NCBI GenBank assembly: GCA_026419515.1
Contig: JANZZG010000061.1
Coordinates: forward strand, 1 to 36,733
Source: Methylophilaceae bacterium
GTDB lineage: Bacteria; Pseudomonadota; Gammaproteobacteria; Burkholderiales; Methylophilaceae
Direction: 5' to 3'
Length of the DNA stretch: 36,733 nt
Every line of letters starts with the position of its first letter. Position 1 is the first letter of the stretch. This document shows, in pieces, positions 24,393 to 33,725 of this stretch. Both the position numbers and the translations under genes were made by a program. The notes under the pieces were generated by a model, which made no database searches, was not told where the DNA came from, and was given only the letters and a program-made list of their open reading frames with translations.

Positions 24393-25940
24393 ATGCTCTA
24401 CATTCCTGAAGCACTGCAAAACGTCTATCCACTGCACGAAACGGGATACGACGTCGTTTCTTCTTCCATCGAGTGCGGTACGGTGGAAGACATCCGTGTC
24501 GAGGTGAGTGGCGATTTGTCGGCTGCCATTGCCGATGCCATTCTGAAATGTCCCTCCCCGAGCATCCAGGAAATGATCGAGCATGGGCTGCCCAAATTGC
24601 CCGCGAAGACCATCGAGGTAGAAGAGACGGTCAACGGGGTCCGTCTGGAAATCACCACCATCGATGCCGACAGGCAAAAGCTGGAATTTTTGCTTCCCTA
24701 TGACAAGTGCCATGTGGAGCGCGGGCTGGGCGGGGGCGCTTTCAATACCACGGTGGACAGTGCCATCATTAATTATTCGCTGTTCAAGATATTCGGCATG
24801 CCGGTGGAGAAGATTCCGACCTCCTATCTTTACCTGACTTTCCCGGAAAACCGGATGAAGGAAATCTTGGAGCGCAAGAGGCGTTTTCCCAATCTTCGCA
24901 TCATCTGGGTGGATGGCAAGCCCCGCCGCAGCATCTTCATCAAAAACCGCGACTCTGGCGACGAAATTTTCTTCAGCACCCAGTTAGGGGAGGTAAACCC
25001 CAATACGCCCATTCAAAAAATGAAGACACCGCGCTTCATGCTGTTGCACAACCAGCCGGATGAGCAGTTATTTTGGGATATCGCGGAGCGGGTGCGTAAT
25101 GACATGGAAGACCATTCGCTGATCTGGAGCGTGGGCTCCAATCAGATTCGCGATGGCATCGACCGCTATGGCAGCCATATCAGTATCTGTGAAACCATGA
25201 CGCTCAATCTGGGTGAGGCGCTGGCCTGGATCCGCAAGTCGGAATGCCGATACATTCGCGATGACAGCATCTTGTTGCAGCATCTGGAGGAGTACCACAA
25301 CAACAGCTGGGAAGTCGGGGGCGGCAGTTTCGTGCGGCTGTTTGGTACTTACCGTTCCGAGCTGAAAGAGCAAAAATCCTTGGTGCTGCCCAAGGATCCG
25401 CAGAAGCGTCGCATCATCGCCCAGCGTCTGGCCGACATCCTGCACAAATTTGGCGTGTCCGACAGCATCTTCATCACGGATGGTTCCAACCCGACTATCG
25501 TCAGTTATCTCTACGAAGACCCGGTGGAGAAGCGCCGCAAGAAGGTGCAATATTACGTACCCATCATCGATAGCGCTTCGGCCGAGAACATCGACCGCCT
25601 GATCGCGGAGGCTGGCTTCACCGCCAAGCACAAGGATGCCACTGGTTGTGGCGACAGTTATACCGCCACCGTACTGGCTTTGAAACAGGTGACGCACAAC
25701 CGTGTGGAGCCGACGGCGATCGCCATCATGGCCAACTACATCGCGCGTTATGTGTATGCCCTACCGTTTTCCAATCTGCTGGAGATCGAGGAACGCTATC
25801 CTGGACTGACCGAGAAAATCCTCCTGCTTGCGCTGGAAGACATCGACCGTCTCAACAAAGCGTGCAAGACCAACAACCAGTTGCCGGTGATTTCCGACAA
25901 GACGCGCACCCATTCGCTGATCTTCCAGGCGTTGGAATGA
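24393..25940 (+). CDS. PfkB/ribokinase-fold carbohydrate kinase-like protein
   Basis: 515-residue cytoplasmic protein, far longer than usual PfkB kinases (about 300-330). The C-terminal half has the anion-hole and catalytic-base signature in the form DATGCGDSYTA (415-425; D421 is the likely base) and NLGE at 272-275 as the NxxE metal motif. A sugar-site-like GLGGGAFNTTVDSA starts at 111. Roughly 100 N-terminal residues do not belong to the core fold and I do not recognise them. Insertions are also present at about 285-330. Substrate unknown. It follows the DUF853 gene on the same strand but has its own candidate promoter. Confidence 0.75.
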   Translation: MLYIPEALQNVYPLHETGYDVVSSSIECGTVEDIRVEVSGDLSAAIADAILKCPSPSIQEMIEHGLPKLPAKTIEVEETVNGVRLEITTIDADRQKLEFLLPYDKCHVERGLGGGAFNTTVDSAIINYSLFKIFGMPVEKIPTSYLYLTFPENRMKEILERKRRFPNLRIIWVDGKPRRSIFIKNRDSGDEIFFSTQLGEVNPNTPIQKMKTPRFMLLHNQPDEQLFWDIAERVRNDMEDHSLIWSVGSNQIRDGIDRYGSHISICETMTLNLGEALAWIRKSECRYIRDDSILLQHLEEYHNNSWEVGGGSFVRLFGTYRSELKEQKSLVLPKDPQKRRIIAQRLADILHKFGVSDSIFITDGSNPTIVSYLYEDPVEKRRKKVQYYVPIIDSASAENIDRLIAEAGFTAKHKDATGCGDSYTATVLALKQVTHNRVEPTAIAIMANYIARYVYALPFSNLLEIEERYPGLTEKILLLALEDIDRLNKACKTNNQLPVISDKTRTHSLIFQALE

Positions 25941-25943
25941 TTG

Positions 25944-25968
25944 CCTGACCTTTTCACAAATGGTCAGG
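25944..25968. terminator. Weak bidirectional hairpin between convergent genes
   Basis: CCTGACC (25944-25950) and GGTCAGG (25962-25968) form a 7-bp stem with an 11-base loop, between the ends of the kinase gene (25940) and hoxW (26012). No clear T-run follows on either side. Confidence 0.4.
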
Positions 25969-26011
25969 TAGACTGGGGCGGCTGCGCGGCCAGACCATCG
26001 GTTGCGGTCGG

Positions 26012-26503
26012 CTAGGTGGGGAGTTGCTGGGCGATGATCTGCCATGCCGCTGCCGTAGGCTGTTCCAGCAGCCGGCGCACGAATTCTACGCTGCACCGCA
26101 GGCTGTGGGCGGCCCAATCGGACAGGCCGGCGCCGAGTTCGAAATGTTTGCCTGAAACCGCCAGCAGGTAGGCCGGCGGGGGTTCCCGATGGTGGACGTG
26201 CCGGTGGATGCCGAGCAGGGCCTCCGGTGCCACGGCGTGCGAGGTGTGGCTGTCGAACGGCTTGGGAATGGCACGGCTGAAGCGGTAGGGGGTGTCGAGA
26301 CCGCTGGCGGCATCGATGAACAGCACCAGTTCGCGCGCCTGGATGTCCAGCGTGTGCTCGATCTGCAGCTGGAACGCCTCGATCACTTCCACCCGGGGAT
26401 CATTCCAAGCCACGATTTCGCGTGCCAGCAACGGCCCCAGCGCATCATCCCCGCGGCTTTCGTTGCCGACCGCGAGCACCAGCACGGGGGGCACACCTTT
26501 CAA
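26012..26503 (-). CDS. hoxW: [NiFe]-hydrogenase maturation protease
   Basis: 163-residue endopeptidase that removes the C-terminal extension of HoxH after nickel insertion. The N-terminal VLAVGNESRGDDALGP has the Glu and Asp that bind nickel in this family, and VLFIDAASG and SHAVAPEALLG are the next conserved blocks. The start is unusual: the frame opens with TTG at 26503, overlapping the hoxH stop by four bases; GTG at 26494 is an alternative. Last gene of the hox run. Confidence 0.88.
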   Translation of the reverse strand: MKGVPPVLVLAVGNESRGDDALGPLLAREIVAWNDPRVEVIEAFQLQIEHTLDIQARELVLFIDAASGLDTPYRFSRAIPKPFDSHTSHAVAPEALLGIHRHVHHREPPPAYLLAVSGKHFELGAGLSDWAAHSLRCSVEFVRRLLEQPTAAAWQIIAQQLPT

Positions 26504-27990
26504 GCGCTGAAGCTGCCGTCAGAGGATTTTGCCAGACGGCTCACCACGCTGCCTTCCGCATCGACCAGCTCGACTTCCAGCGGCATCTTGCCCAGTGCGT
26601 GCGTGGCGCAGGACAGGCAAGGGTCGAAGGCGCGGATGGCCACCTCGATGTGGTTGAGCAGCGCTTCGGTGACTTCGTGGCCGTCCAGGTATTGAATGGC
26701 GACCTGGCGCACCGCCTCGTTCATGGCCTGGTTGTTGTGAGTGGTGGACACGATGAGATTGGCGCGGATCACCAGGTCGTTTTCGTCTACGCGGTAATGG
26801 TGGATCAGTGTACCGCGCGGCGCCTCGATCACGCCCACGCCGCGACCGGCACGCTCGCCGGAGGTGACGAGGTCGTCCCCCAGGATGTCGTCGTCGTGCA
26901 GCAGATCCTTGATGCACTCCACCGCATGCAGCATCTCGATCATGCGCGCCCAGTGGAAGCCCAGTGTGGCACCGGCGGCGCGGCCGTCGTCGAAGGCGAG
27001 GAATTCGCACCGCTCCTTGTCGGCGAACGGCGTGGGAATGAAGTCGCAGTTGGCCACCCGGGTGAGCGGCCCGACGCGGTACCAGCCGCGTTCCGGGCCA
27101 AGTGAGCGCAGGAAGGGGAACTTCATGTAGCTCCAGGATTTCACGTCCTCGAAGATCACATCCCAGTAGTGGCGATAGTCGAAATGGTCGAAGAGGATGT
27201 CGCCATCCATGCTGCGCGCCCGCAGGCCGCCGTGGTAGAGGTCCATGGCGCCGTCGGCACGCACCAGGCTCAGCTGGTGCGCACGGAAGCGCCCAAAGGC
27301 ATTGTATTCCTCCAGATTCTGTTCGAATAACCGGCGCACCAGATGCACTGCATCGCGGCTCCAGGCGATCATCTGGTAGACGTCGGCGAGCAGGGTGTCG
27401 CGCTCTTCGCGTGTGAGCGCCTTGTTGACGCCGCCTGGAATGGCGCCGGTGCCGTGGATGCGCTTGCCGGCCGTGATGCGGATCACTTCCTGGCCGAACT
27501 TGCGTAGCAGCACGCCCTGCCTGGCGATGTCGGGATATTCTGCTGCCACGCCTACGATGTTGCGCCGCGCGACTTCGGAACTGAAGCCGAACAAGAGGTC
27601 GGGCGAGCAGAGGTGGAAGAAATGCAGCGCATGCGACTGCATGATCTGCCCGTAGTGCATGAGCCGCCGGATTTTTTCGGCGGTGGGGGTGAGCCGCTCG
27701 GCGCCGATGATCATGTCCATCGCCTTGGCGGCGGCCAGATGGTGTGAGACCGGGCAGATGCCGCACAGGCGCGGCGCCATCACTGGCACCTCCCAGTAGG
27801 GGCGCCCCTGGATGAATTTCTCGAAGCCGCGGAACTCGACGATGTGCAGGCGCACCTGATGCACTTTGTTATTGTCATCGAGCAGAATCGTGACCTTGCC
27901 GTGGCCTTCCACGCGCGACACCGGATCGATGGCGACACGGCGCAGTTTTTCGGGATGTTCCGCGGTTTCCAGAGTGCTCATGTCAGTCAT
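26500..27990 (-). CDS. hoxH: Bidirectional [NiFe]-hydrogenase, large subunit
   Basis: Catalytic subunit with the Ni-Fe(CN)2CO site, 496 residues. Nickel ligands lie in RLCGICPVSHH (C76, C79) and DPCLSCATH (C458, C461). The 32 residues after His464 are the extension that HoxW removes. Sequence style and the HoxFUYH context place it in group 3d (NAD-linked). ATG 27990 overlaps hoxY; ATG 27981, one base after the hoxY stop, is an equal alternative. Confidence 0.96.
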   Translation of the reverse strand: MTDMSTLETAEHPEKLRRVAIDPVSRVEGHGKVTILLDDNNKVHQVRLHIVEFRGFEKFIQGRPYWEVPVMAPRLCGICPVSHHLAAAKAMDMIIGAERLTPTAEKIRRLMHYGQIMQSHALHFFHLCSPDLLFGFSSEVARRNIVGVAAEYPDIARQGVLLRKFGQEVIRITAGKRIHGTGAIPGGVNKALTREERDTLLADVYQMIAWSRDAVHLVRRLFEQNLEEYNAFGRFRAHQLSLVRADGAMDLYHGGLRARSMDGDILFDHFDYRHYWDVIFEDVKSWSYMKFPFLRSLGPERGWYRVGPLTRVANCDFIPTPFADKERCEFLAFDDGRAAGATLGFHWARMIEMLHAVECIKDLLHDDDILGDDLVTSGERAGRGVGVIEAPRGTLIHHYRVDENDLVIRANLIVSTTHNNQAMNEAVRQVAIQYLDGHEVTEALLNHIEVAIRAFDPCLSCATHALGKMPLEVELVDAEGSVVSRLAKSSDGSFSA

Positions 27991-28531
27991 AGTGTATCAA
28001 TGTGTGGTCTAGAGTTGGTTCCCGGCCGGCCAGCAGGTCGGTGAGGAATTTCCAGATGGCCTCGCCCGAGGGCGGGCAGCCGGGCAGAAAATAATCCACC
28101 TTCACCACCTCGTGGATGGGGTGCACCTTGTTAAGCGGCAGCGGCAGTTCCGGATCGTTGGGGATGCCGCCGTGGGCCAGCCCTGGTTCCGTCAAATAGA
28201 CTTCGTCCAGGATCGCGCGCAAGGGGATGGGGTTGCGCTGTGCCGGCAGGCCGCCGTTGATGGCGCAGGCGCCGACTGCCACCAGAATCTTGCAGTGCTT
28301 GCGGAAGTCGCGCAGCACGTGCACGTTCTCGGCATTGCATAGCCCGCCCTCGATCAGGCCGATGTCGCACGCGCCCACCTGCTTGATGTCGGTGAACGGC
28401 GAACGATCGAATTCCACCCATTCCACCAGTTCGAACAAATGCTCGTCGATGTCGAGGAAGGACATGTGGCAGCCGAAGCAGCCGGCCAGCGTGGCGGTGG
28501 CGAGTTTCAGTTTCTTGCGCGGTTCGGCCAT
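27983..28531 (-). CDS. hoxY: Bidirectional hydrogenase, small subunit
   Basis: 182-residue electron-transfer subunit holding the proximal [4Fe-4S] cluster: AGCFGCHMSFLD near the N-terminus, VGACAINGG and PGCPPSGEA. It is the short form without extra clusters, as in HoxY, so it hands electrons to HoxU. The start ATG 28531 follows the hoxU stop by one base (TGACATG); upstream ATGs would lie inside hoxU. Confidence 0.95.
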   Translation of the reverse strand: MAEPRKKLKLATATLAGCFGCHMSFLDIDEHLFELVEWVEFDRSPFTDIKQVGACDIGLIEGGLCNAENVHVLRDFRKHCKILVAVGACAINGGLPAQRNPIPLRAILDEVYLTEPGLAHGGIPNDPELPLPLNKVHPIHEVVKVDYFLPGCPPSGEAIWKFLTDLLAGREPTLDHTLIHYD

Positions 28532-28532
28532 G

Positions 28533-29249
28533 TCAGCCCTCCTCTCTGACCATGCGGTTATCGACATAGGCGTCGATCGGCTGCTTGTCGAAGGTGCGCT
28601 GCCCGATGGGGACGGCAAAGCCGCGCCGCTTGGGCAGGATCACGCCGACCGGACAGACACTGGCGGCCTTGTCGGTGGCGGCGAAATCGGTATCGGCGAG
28701 CCTGCCGGACTTGGCGTTGACGATGAGGCGGGTCTTGATGCCGCGCCCGGCCAGCGCAAACACGTTTTTGCCATCCACGTCGCGGCTGGCACGCACGCAC
28801 AGGGAGCACAGGATACAGCGGTTGAAGTCGAGCAGGAAGTCGGGGTGGGAGGCGTCGAGCGGCCGGTTGGGAAAGAAATGGTCGTAATGCGTGGACATCA
28901 TGCCCAGATGGTAAGCGGTGGCCTGCAGCTGGCAGTCGCCGCTTTTCTCGCAGGAGGGGCAGAAATGGTTCCCTTCCACGAACAGCATCTGGGTCAGCGC
29001 ACGGCGCTCTTCGTTGAGTTCAGGGGTTTCGCTTTCCACCACCTGGCCTTCCGCCGCCAGCATGGTGCAGGAAGCGGTCTGGCGGCCGTTGACCTTGACC
29101 GTGCACAGCTTGCAGGAACCGTGCGGCTTGAATTCCGGGTGGTAGCACAGATGCGGAATATAGTAGCCGGCTTCCAGCGCGGCCTGGATGATGGTCTGGC
29201 CGTCCTTGAACGGGATGGTCTTGCCGTCCAGAGTGAAGGTCTTGCTCAT
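28533..29249 (-). CDS. hoxU: NAD-linked hydrogenase diaphorase subunit, Fe-S
   Basis: 238 residues, homologous to the N-terminus of NuoG. A plant-type [2Fe-2S] site (CYHPEFKPHGSCKLC then C in QTASCTML), a His-Cys3 cluster (HFCPSCEKSGDC) and a cluster at CILCSLC plus CPVG are visible. Links HoxF to HoxY. Overlaps hoxF by four bases (ATGA). Confidence 0.95.
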   Translation of the reverse strand: MSKTFTLDGKTIPFKDGQTIIQAALEAGYYIPHLCYHPEFKPHGSCKLCTVKVNGRQTASCTMLAAEGQVVESETPELNEERRALTQMLFVEGNHFCPSCEKSGDCQLQATAYHLGMMSTHYDHFFPNRPLDASHPDFLLDFNRCILCSLCVRASRDVDGKNVFALAGRGIKTRLIVNAKSGRLADTDFAATDKAASVCPVGVILPKRRGFAVPIGQRTFDKQPIDAYVDNRMVREEG

Positions 29250-31045
29250 GGATTCTGTTCCTCCACGGTGCTCAAGTGGGCGCCGCTGTCGTCGCGCCCG
29301 GTCATCTGGCGCGCGGCCTGCAGCGACCAGTCGAGATCGAAGGCGGGGGTGAAATCCTGGTGCAGCATGCGTGCATCATAAGCCGGGCGGAACTTGGCAA
29401 TGGTATCCAAGACGGGATTACAGGCGGTGTGCCCCAACCCGCAGTGGCTCATCGACAGCAGCAGCTTGTTGAGCTTTTCGATTTCGGCCAAATCATAGGG
29501 TGAGCCAAGGCCGTTGTGCAGCTTGTCCATCAGGTTGCGCAACAGCGACGTCCCCACGCGGCAGGGCGTGCAGAAGCCGCAGCTCTCGTGTGCGAAAAAA
29601 TGCACGAAATTGCGCGCCACCTCGAACATGTCGCGGCTGTCGTCGAACACCATGAAGGCCCCGGCGGTGCCGATGTCCTCGAATCCCAGAATCCGGTCGA
29701 ACTCTTGTCGCGACACCGTGACGCCGGACGGCCCACTCACCTGGACCGCCTGCGTGTTGGTAGCACCGCAATCTTCCAGAATCTGCCGCACCGAGACACC
29801 GAACGGATATTCGTAGATGCCGGGCCGGGCGCAGTCCCCCGACACCGACATGATCTTGGTGCCGGTGGATTTTTCCGTGCCGATGCCAGCGAACCAGGCA
29901 CCCCCATTGAGCGCGATATGGCAGGTGGCGGCAAAGGTCTCCACGTTGTTGACTACGGTGGGCTGGTCAAGATAGCCATGCGTGACCGGAAACGGCGGGC
30001 GGTTGCGTGGGGTGCCGCGCTTGCCTTCCAGCGATTCGATCAGGGCTGACTCCTCGCCACAGACGTAAGCGCCGGCGCCGAGGTGGATTTCGATGTCGAA
30101 GTCGAAGCCTGGTTTGCCGAGGATGCCGGTCCCCAGCAGGTTTTGCTGGCGCCGCCGCTCCAGCACGCGATTGAGATGCTCGAGCAGGTAGCGATATTCA
30201 CCACGCAGGTAAAGAAACCCCTGCTTGGCCCCGATCACATAACCGCACAGCGTCATGCCCTCGAACACTTTGTCCGCGTAGCTGTTGAGCAGCACACGGT
30301 CCTTGAAAGTGCCTGGCTCACCCTCGTCGGCGTTGCATACCACGTAATGCACCTCGCCCGGCGCATTGCGGCAGGATTCCCACTTGATCGCGGTGGTGAA
30401 ACCGGCACCGCCTCGCCCGCGCAGGCCGGAGGCTTTGACTTCGGCCAGCATGCCCTGCGGCCCCCGCGCCAAGGCCGCCTGTAGTGCCGAGCCTGGCACG
30501 AAACCTTCGGTGAGCAGCATGTCCTTGCGCTGGATGTTGTCTACCACCTGGAAAAACTCGGCCGGCCATTGCGCCAATGGCACCTGCTCCCGAATCAGGT
30601 CGCAGATGGCGTCCACGCGTGACTCGGTGAGGCGGGTGATGGGAATGTTGTTGACAAGGATGGCGGGACCCTGGTCACACATGCCGGTACAGGAAGTGAA
30701 GTCCACGCTGACCAGGCCGTCTTCCGAGGTCTTGCCGGGCTCGATCCACAAATTGCGGCACATCCGGTTCATCAACTCGACGTTGCCCAGCATGCGGTCG
30801 GTGATGTTGTCGGAAAACAGCACGCGATACTTGCCACGTGGCTCCAGGTAGAAAAACGCATAAAAGCTGGCCATGCCCTCGATCTTGGCGCGTGGCACGG
30901 CAAGCTGTTCCGCCAAGTAATCGATGGCATCCGGGTGCAGCCAGCCGTAGTGCTCCTGTGCCTCGCGCAGGATTTGCATCAGATTGACCACCTGTCGGCC
31001 ATGGCGGGTGAGAATGGGATCGAGATAGGCGGCATGTGGGTTCAT
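29246..31045 (-). CDS. hoxF: NAD-linked hydrogenase diaphorase subunit, FMN/NAD(H)
   Basis: 599-residue fusion of NuoE-like (1-160) and NuoF-like parts. The NuoF part has the NADH/FMN loops GLRGRGGAGF and NADEGEPGTFKDR and the [4Fe-4S] set ESCGFCTPC...SHCGLG. In the NuoE part only C119 and C123 (SCTGMC) of the [2Fe-2S] set are seen; the usual first pair is replaced around residues 77-82, so this cluster may be absent or altered. ATG 31045 overlaps the stop of the acyl-CoA ligase gene by one base; GTG 31048 is possible. Confidence 0.95.
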   Translation of the reverse strand: MNPHAAYLDPILTRHGRQVVNLMQILREAQEHYGWLHPDAIDYLAEQLAVPRAKIEGMASFYAFFYLEPRGKYRVLFSDNITDRMLGNVELMNRMCRNLWIEPGKTSEDGLVSVDFTSCTGMCDQGPAILVNNIPITRLTESRVDAICDLIREQVPLAQWPAEFFQVVDNIQRKDMLLTEGFVPGSALQAALARGPQGMLAEVKASGLRGRGGAGFTTAIKWESCRNAPGEVHYVVCNADEGEPGTFKDRVLLNSYADKVFEGMTLCGYVIGAKQGFLYLRGEYRYLLEHLNRVLERRRQQNLLGTGILGKPGFDFDIEIHLGAGAYVCGEESALIESLEGKRGTPRNRPPFPVTHGYLDQPTVVNNVETFAATCHIALNGGAWFAGIGTEKSTGTKIMSVSGDCARPGIYEYPFGVSVRQILEDCGATNTQAVQVSGPSGVTVSRQEFDRILGFEDIGTAGAFMVFDDSRDMFEVARNFVHFFAHESCGFCTPCRVGTSLLRNLMDKLHNGLGSPYDLAEIEKLNKLLLSMSHCGLGHTACNPVLDTIAKFRPAYDARMLHQDFTPAFDLDWSLQAARQMTGRDDSGAHLSTVEEQNP

Positions 31046-33723
31046 CACAGGCGTTTCCTGATCACTTTGAGCGTGGAGTCATCCGGGTGTGGTACGACGG
31101 AAAATCCCAATGTCGTGGCCAGATCCAGCATGGCACGATTTTCCGCCAGAACCTCTCCTTGCATGATGGCGAGCCCTTTCTGGCGTGCCACGTCCATGAG
31201 CACATCCATCAGTTTGTGGCCGATGCCATGACCTTGCCAGGCGTCTGCCACGGCCAGTGCGAACTCACAGCTTTCGCCATCCGGGTTGGCCATGTAGCGC
31301 GCCACGCCAAGCAGGGCTTCGGGGCCTTCGATTCTGGAGGTGGCAACCAATGCCATCTCACGGTCGTAGTCGATTTGGGTGAAACGGGATAGCATCGCTG
31401 GACTGAGTTCGCGCAGCGTTTCCATGAAGCGGAAATAGCGACTCCGATCGGACATGCCACGCACGAAATCCTGCAACGATTCGGCATCCTCGGCGCGAAT
31501 GGGGCGTAGAGTGATGTCGGTGCCGTCGGCCAGCTGCCACTTCGAGACCAGATGCGATGGGTAGGGGCAGATCGCCATATGGGCATATCGGTCCGCGGAG
31601 GGCGGGCGTGGGCCGACGATGATGCGTGCATCGGCTGCCAGCGCGCCGTTTTCGTCGACGATCAGCGGATTGATATCCATCTCGCGAATCCACGGCAGCT
31701 CGCAGACCATCTCGGAGACGCGCAACAACAGGGTGATCAGTGCCTGCATGTCGATTGGAGGCATGTTGCGGAACGCTTTGAGCAAGCGTGAAATGCGTGT
31801 CCCGGCGATGAGATTCTCGGCCAGCAGTTGGTTGAGCGGTGGCAGGGCGACGGCGCGGTCAGCCAGCACTTCTACTGCAGTGCCGCCGGCACCAAAGGTG
31901 ATGACCGGACCGAACACCGGGTCGCTGACGATGCCGACCATCAACTCGCGGCCATGGGGCTTGATGATCATGGGTTCGATGGAAACCCCCTCGATGCGGG
32001 CGTCGGGACGGTTCTTTTTGACGCGCTCGAGGATGTCGTGGTAGGCGCTGCGTACGGAATGGGCGTCTCCAAGATTGAGACGCACGCCCCCGCAATCGGA
32101 TTTGTGCGTGATGTCGGGAGAATGGATTTTCATTGCGACCGGGAATCCCATCTGCTCGGCGATCAGCAAGGCGTCGTTGGGCGAACGGGCGACCATGGTC
32201 TTGGCCACCGGGATGCGGAATGCGGCCAGCACCGCCTTGGACTCCATTTCCGACAATACAGTGCGGCGTTCCGTCAGCACGCCTTCGATCAGCAGCCGGG
32301 CGCCCTCGACGTCCGGCTCGCTCGTCTGTGACAACGGGCCCGGTGTCTGTAGTAGCATCTGACGGTTGTGGTAGTAATCGGCAATGAAGGAAAAGGTTTC
32401 CACGGCCAGCTCGGGTGAGCGGTAATGCGGGATTTTGGCTTGGGAAAACAGAGTGCGCGCCTCGGCTACCTGCGCCTCGCCCATCCAGCAAGCCAGCAGG
32501 GGCTTGGCATGGGCGTTGGCGAGCTCGATCACTTTGTGCGCTACTTTCGTCGGCTCCGTCATGGCCTGTGGCGTCAGGATGGCCAGTACGCCGTCCACGT
32601 TCTCGTCGGTCATGCAGGCGGCGATGGCATGCTCGTAGCGCTCCGCCGTGGCATCCCCGATGATGTCCACCGGATTGCCATGCGACCAGGTGGGCGGTAA
32701 AACCGTATTGAGGTGGTTCAATGTCGCTTCGGACAGCGTGGCCAATGCCAGTCCCAAGTCGGCCGCACGATCGGTGGCGATCACACCGGGTCCGCCGGCA
32801 TTGGTCACGATCGCCAGCCGGTTGCCGCAACGCCGGTAGCGCGAAGACAGCGCCTTGGCCAGCGCGAACAGCTGTGTCACGCTCTGTACCCGCACCACGC
32901 CGGCGCGCTTCAACGCCGCATCGAACACGTCATCCCCCCCCACCAGCGCCCCGGTATGGGATTGCGCGGCTTTGATGCCGGCTGCATGACGCCCTACCTT
33001 GACCGCGATCACCGGCTTCACGCGTGCCGCCGCGCGCAAGGCGCTCATGAAGCTGCGGGCATGGCGGATGCCCTCGATGTAGAGCAGGATGCTTTCGGTT
33101 TCCGGGTCGTGCACCAGGAAATCGAGAATTTCGCCAAAGTCCACATCGGCCGAGGCGCCCATGGAAATCACGCTGGAGAATCCCACGTCGTTGACCTGCG
33201 CCCAGTCGAGTATGGCCGTGCACAAAGCGCCAGACTGCGACACCAGCGCCAGCTTGCCCGGCTTGGCCATGCCACGGTTGAACGTGGCGTTGAAGCCGAT
33301 GGACGGCCGCATCGCGCCCAGGCAGTTGGGACCAATGAAGCGCAATCCATGGCCGGCGGCGACATCCAGCAGACGCTTTTCCAGCGCTTTTCCTTCCGCA
33401 CCCCCCTCGCTGAAGCCGGCAGTAAGGATGATGGCACCTTTTACGCCCAGTCGGCCACAGGCTTCGATGATGTCCGGGACGGTGGCCGCTGGCGTACAGA
33501 CCACCGCCAGTTCGACCGGCTGGCCTGCTTTTTCCAGCGTGGGGAAAGCCGGCACCCCCTGCACCGAAGCGTGCTTGGGGTTGATCGGGATCACCGGCCC
33601 GGCAAAGCCTGAGGTGCGCAGATTTTCGAACACTACCCCCCCCACCGAATCGGGACGATCGCTGGCCCCGAATACGGCGATGGATCGAGGCGCGAACAAG
33701 ACGTTCAGATAATGTCGCGACAT
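31045..33723 (-). CDS. ADP-forming acyl-CoA ligase fused to GNAT acetyltransferase (Pat-like)
   Basis: 892-residue protein. N-terminal CoA-binding domain (IAVFGASDRPDSVGG), succinyl-CoA-ligase-like part with the phospho-His loop QSHTGALVGG, an ATP-grasp part (PVAMKIHSPDITHKSDCGG) and a C-terminal GNAT domain (about 740-892; acetyl-CoA loop QGHGIGHKLM). The same domain order is found in protein lysine acetyltransferases such as Pat/YfiQ, in which the ligase part is often only regulatory. Here the phospho-His is kept, so real acetyl-CoA/acetate interconversion cannot be excluded. Lies between ackA (two bases after its start) and hoxF (overlap), so co-expressed with both. Confidence 0.9.
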   Translation of the reverse strand: MSRHYLNVLFAPRSIAVFGASDRPDSVGGVVFENLRTSGFAGPVIPINPKHASVQGVPAFPTLEKAGQPVELAVVCTPAATVPDIIEACGRLGVKGAIILTAGFSEGGAEGKALEKRLLDVAAGHGLRFIGPNCLGAMRPSIGFNATFNRGMAKPGKLALVSQSGALCTAILDWAQVNDVGFSSVISMGASADVDFGEILDFLVHDPETESILLYIEGIRHARSFMSALRAAARVKPVIAVKVGRHAAGIKAAQSHTGALVGGDDVFDAALKRAGVVRVQSVTQLFALAKALSSRYRRCGNRLAIVTNAGGPGVIATDRAADLGLALATLSEATLNHLNTVLPPTWSHGNPVDIIGDATAERYEHAIAACMTDENVDGVLAILTPQAMTEPTKVAHKVIELANAHAKPLLACWMGEAQVAEARTLFSQAKIPHYRSPELAVETFSFIADYYHNRQMLLQTPGPLSQTSEPDVEGARLLIEGVLTERRTVLSEMESKAVLAAFRIPVAKTMVARSPNDALLIAEQMGFPVAMKIHSPDITHKSDCGGVRLNLGDAHSVRSAYHDILERVKKNRPDARIEGVSIEPMIIKPHGRELMVGIVSDPVFGPVITFGAGGTAVEVLADRAVALPPLNQLLAENLIAGTRISRLLKAFRNMPPIDMQALITLLLRVSEMVCELPWIREMDINPLIVDENGALAADARIIVGPRPPSADRYAHMAICPYPSHLVSKWQLADGTDITLRPIRAEDAESLQDFVRGMSDRSRYFRFMETLRELSPAMLSRFTQIDYDREMALVATSRIEGPEALLGVARYMANPDGESCEFALAVADAWQGHGIGHKLMDVLMDVARQKGLAIMQGEVLAENRAMLDLATTLGFSVVPHPDDSTLKVIRKRL

Positions 33724-33725
33724 GT

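Noticed and set aside
26519-27766. Second long frame of 415 codons on the hoxH strand
   Set aside because: It is out of frame with hoxH, rich in Arg and His, and without motifs; hoxH explains the region completely.
31859-32830. Frame of 323 codons inside the acyl-CoA ligase gene
   Set aside because: Out-of-frame shadow of a well-supported multidomain gene.
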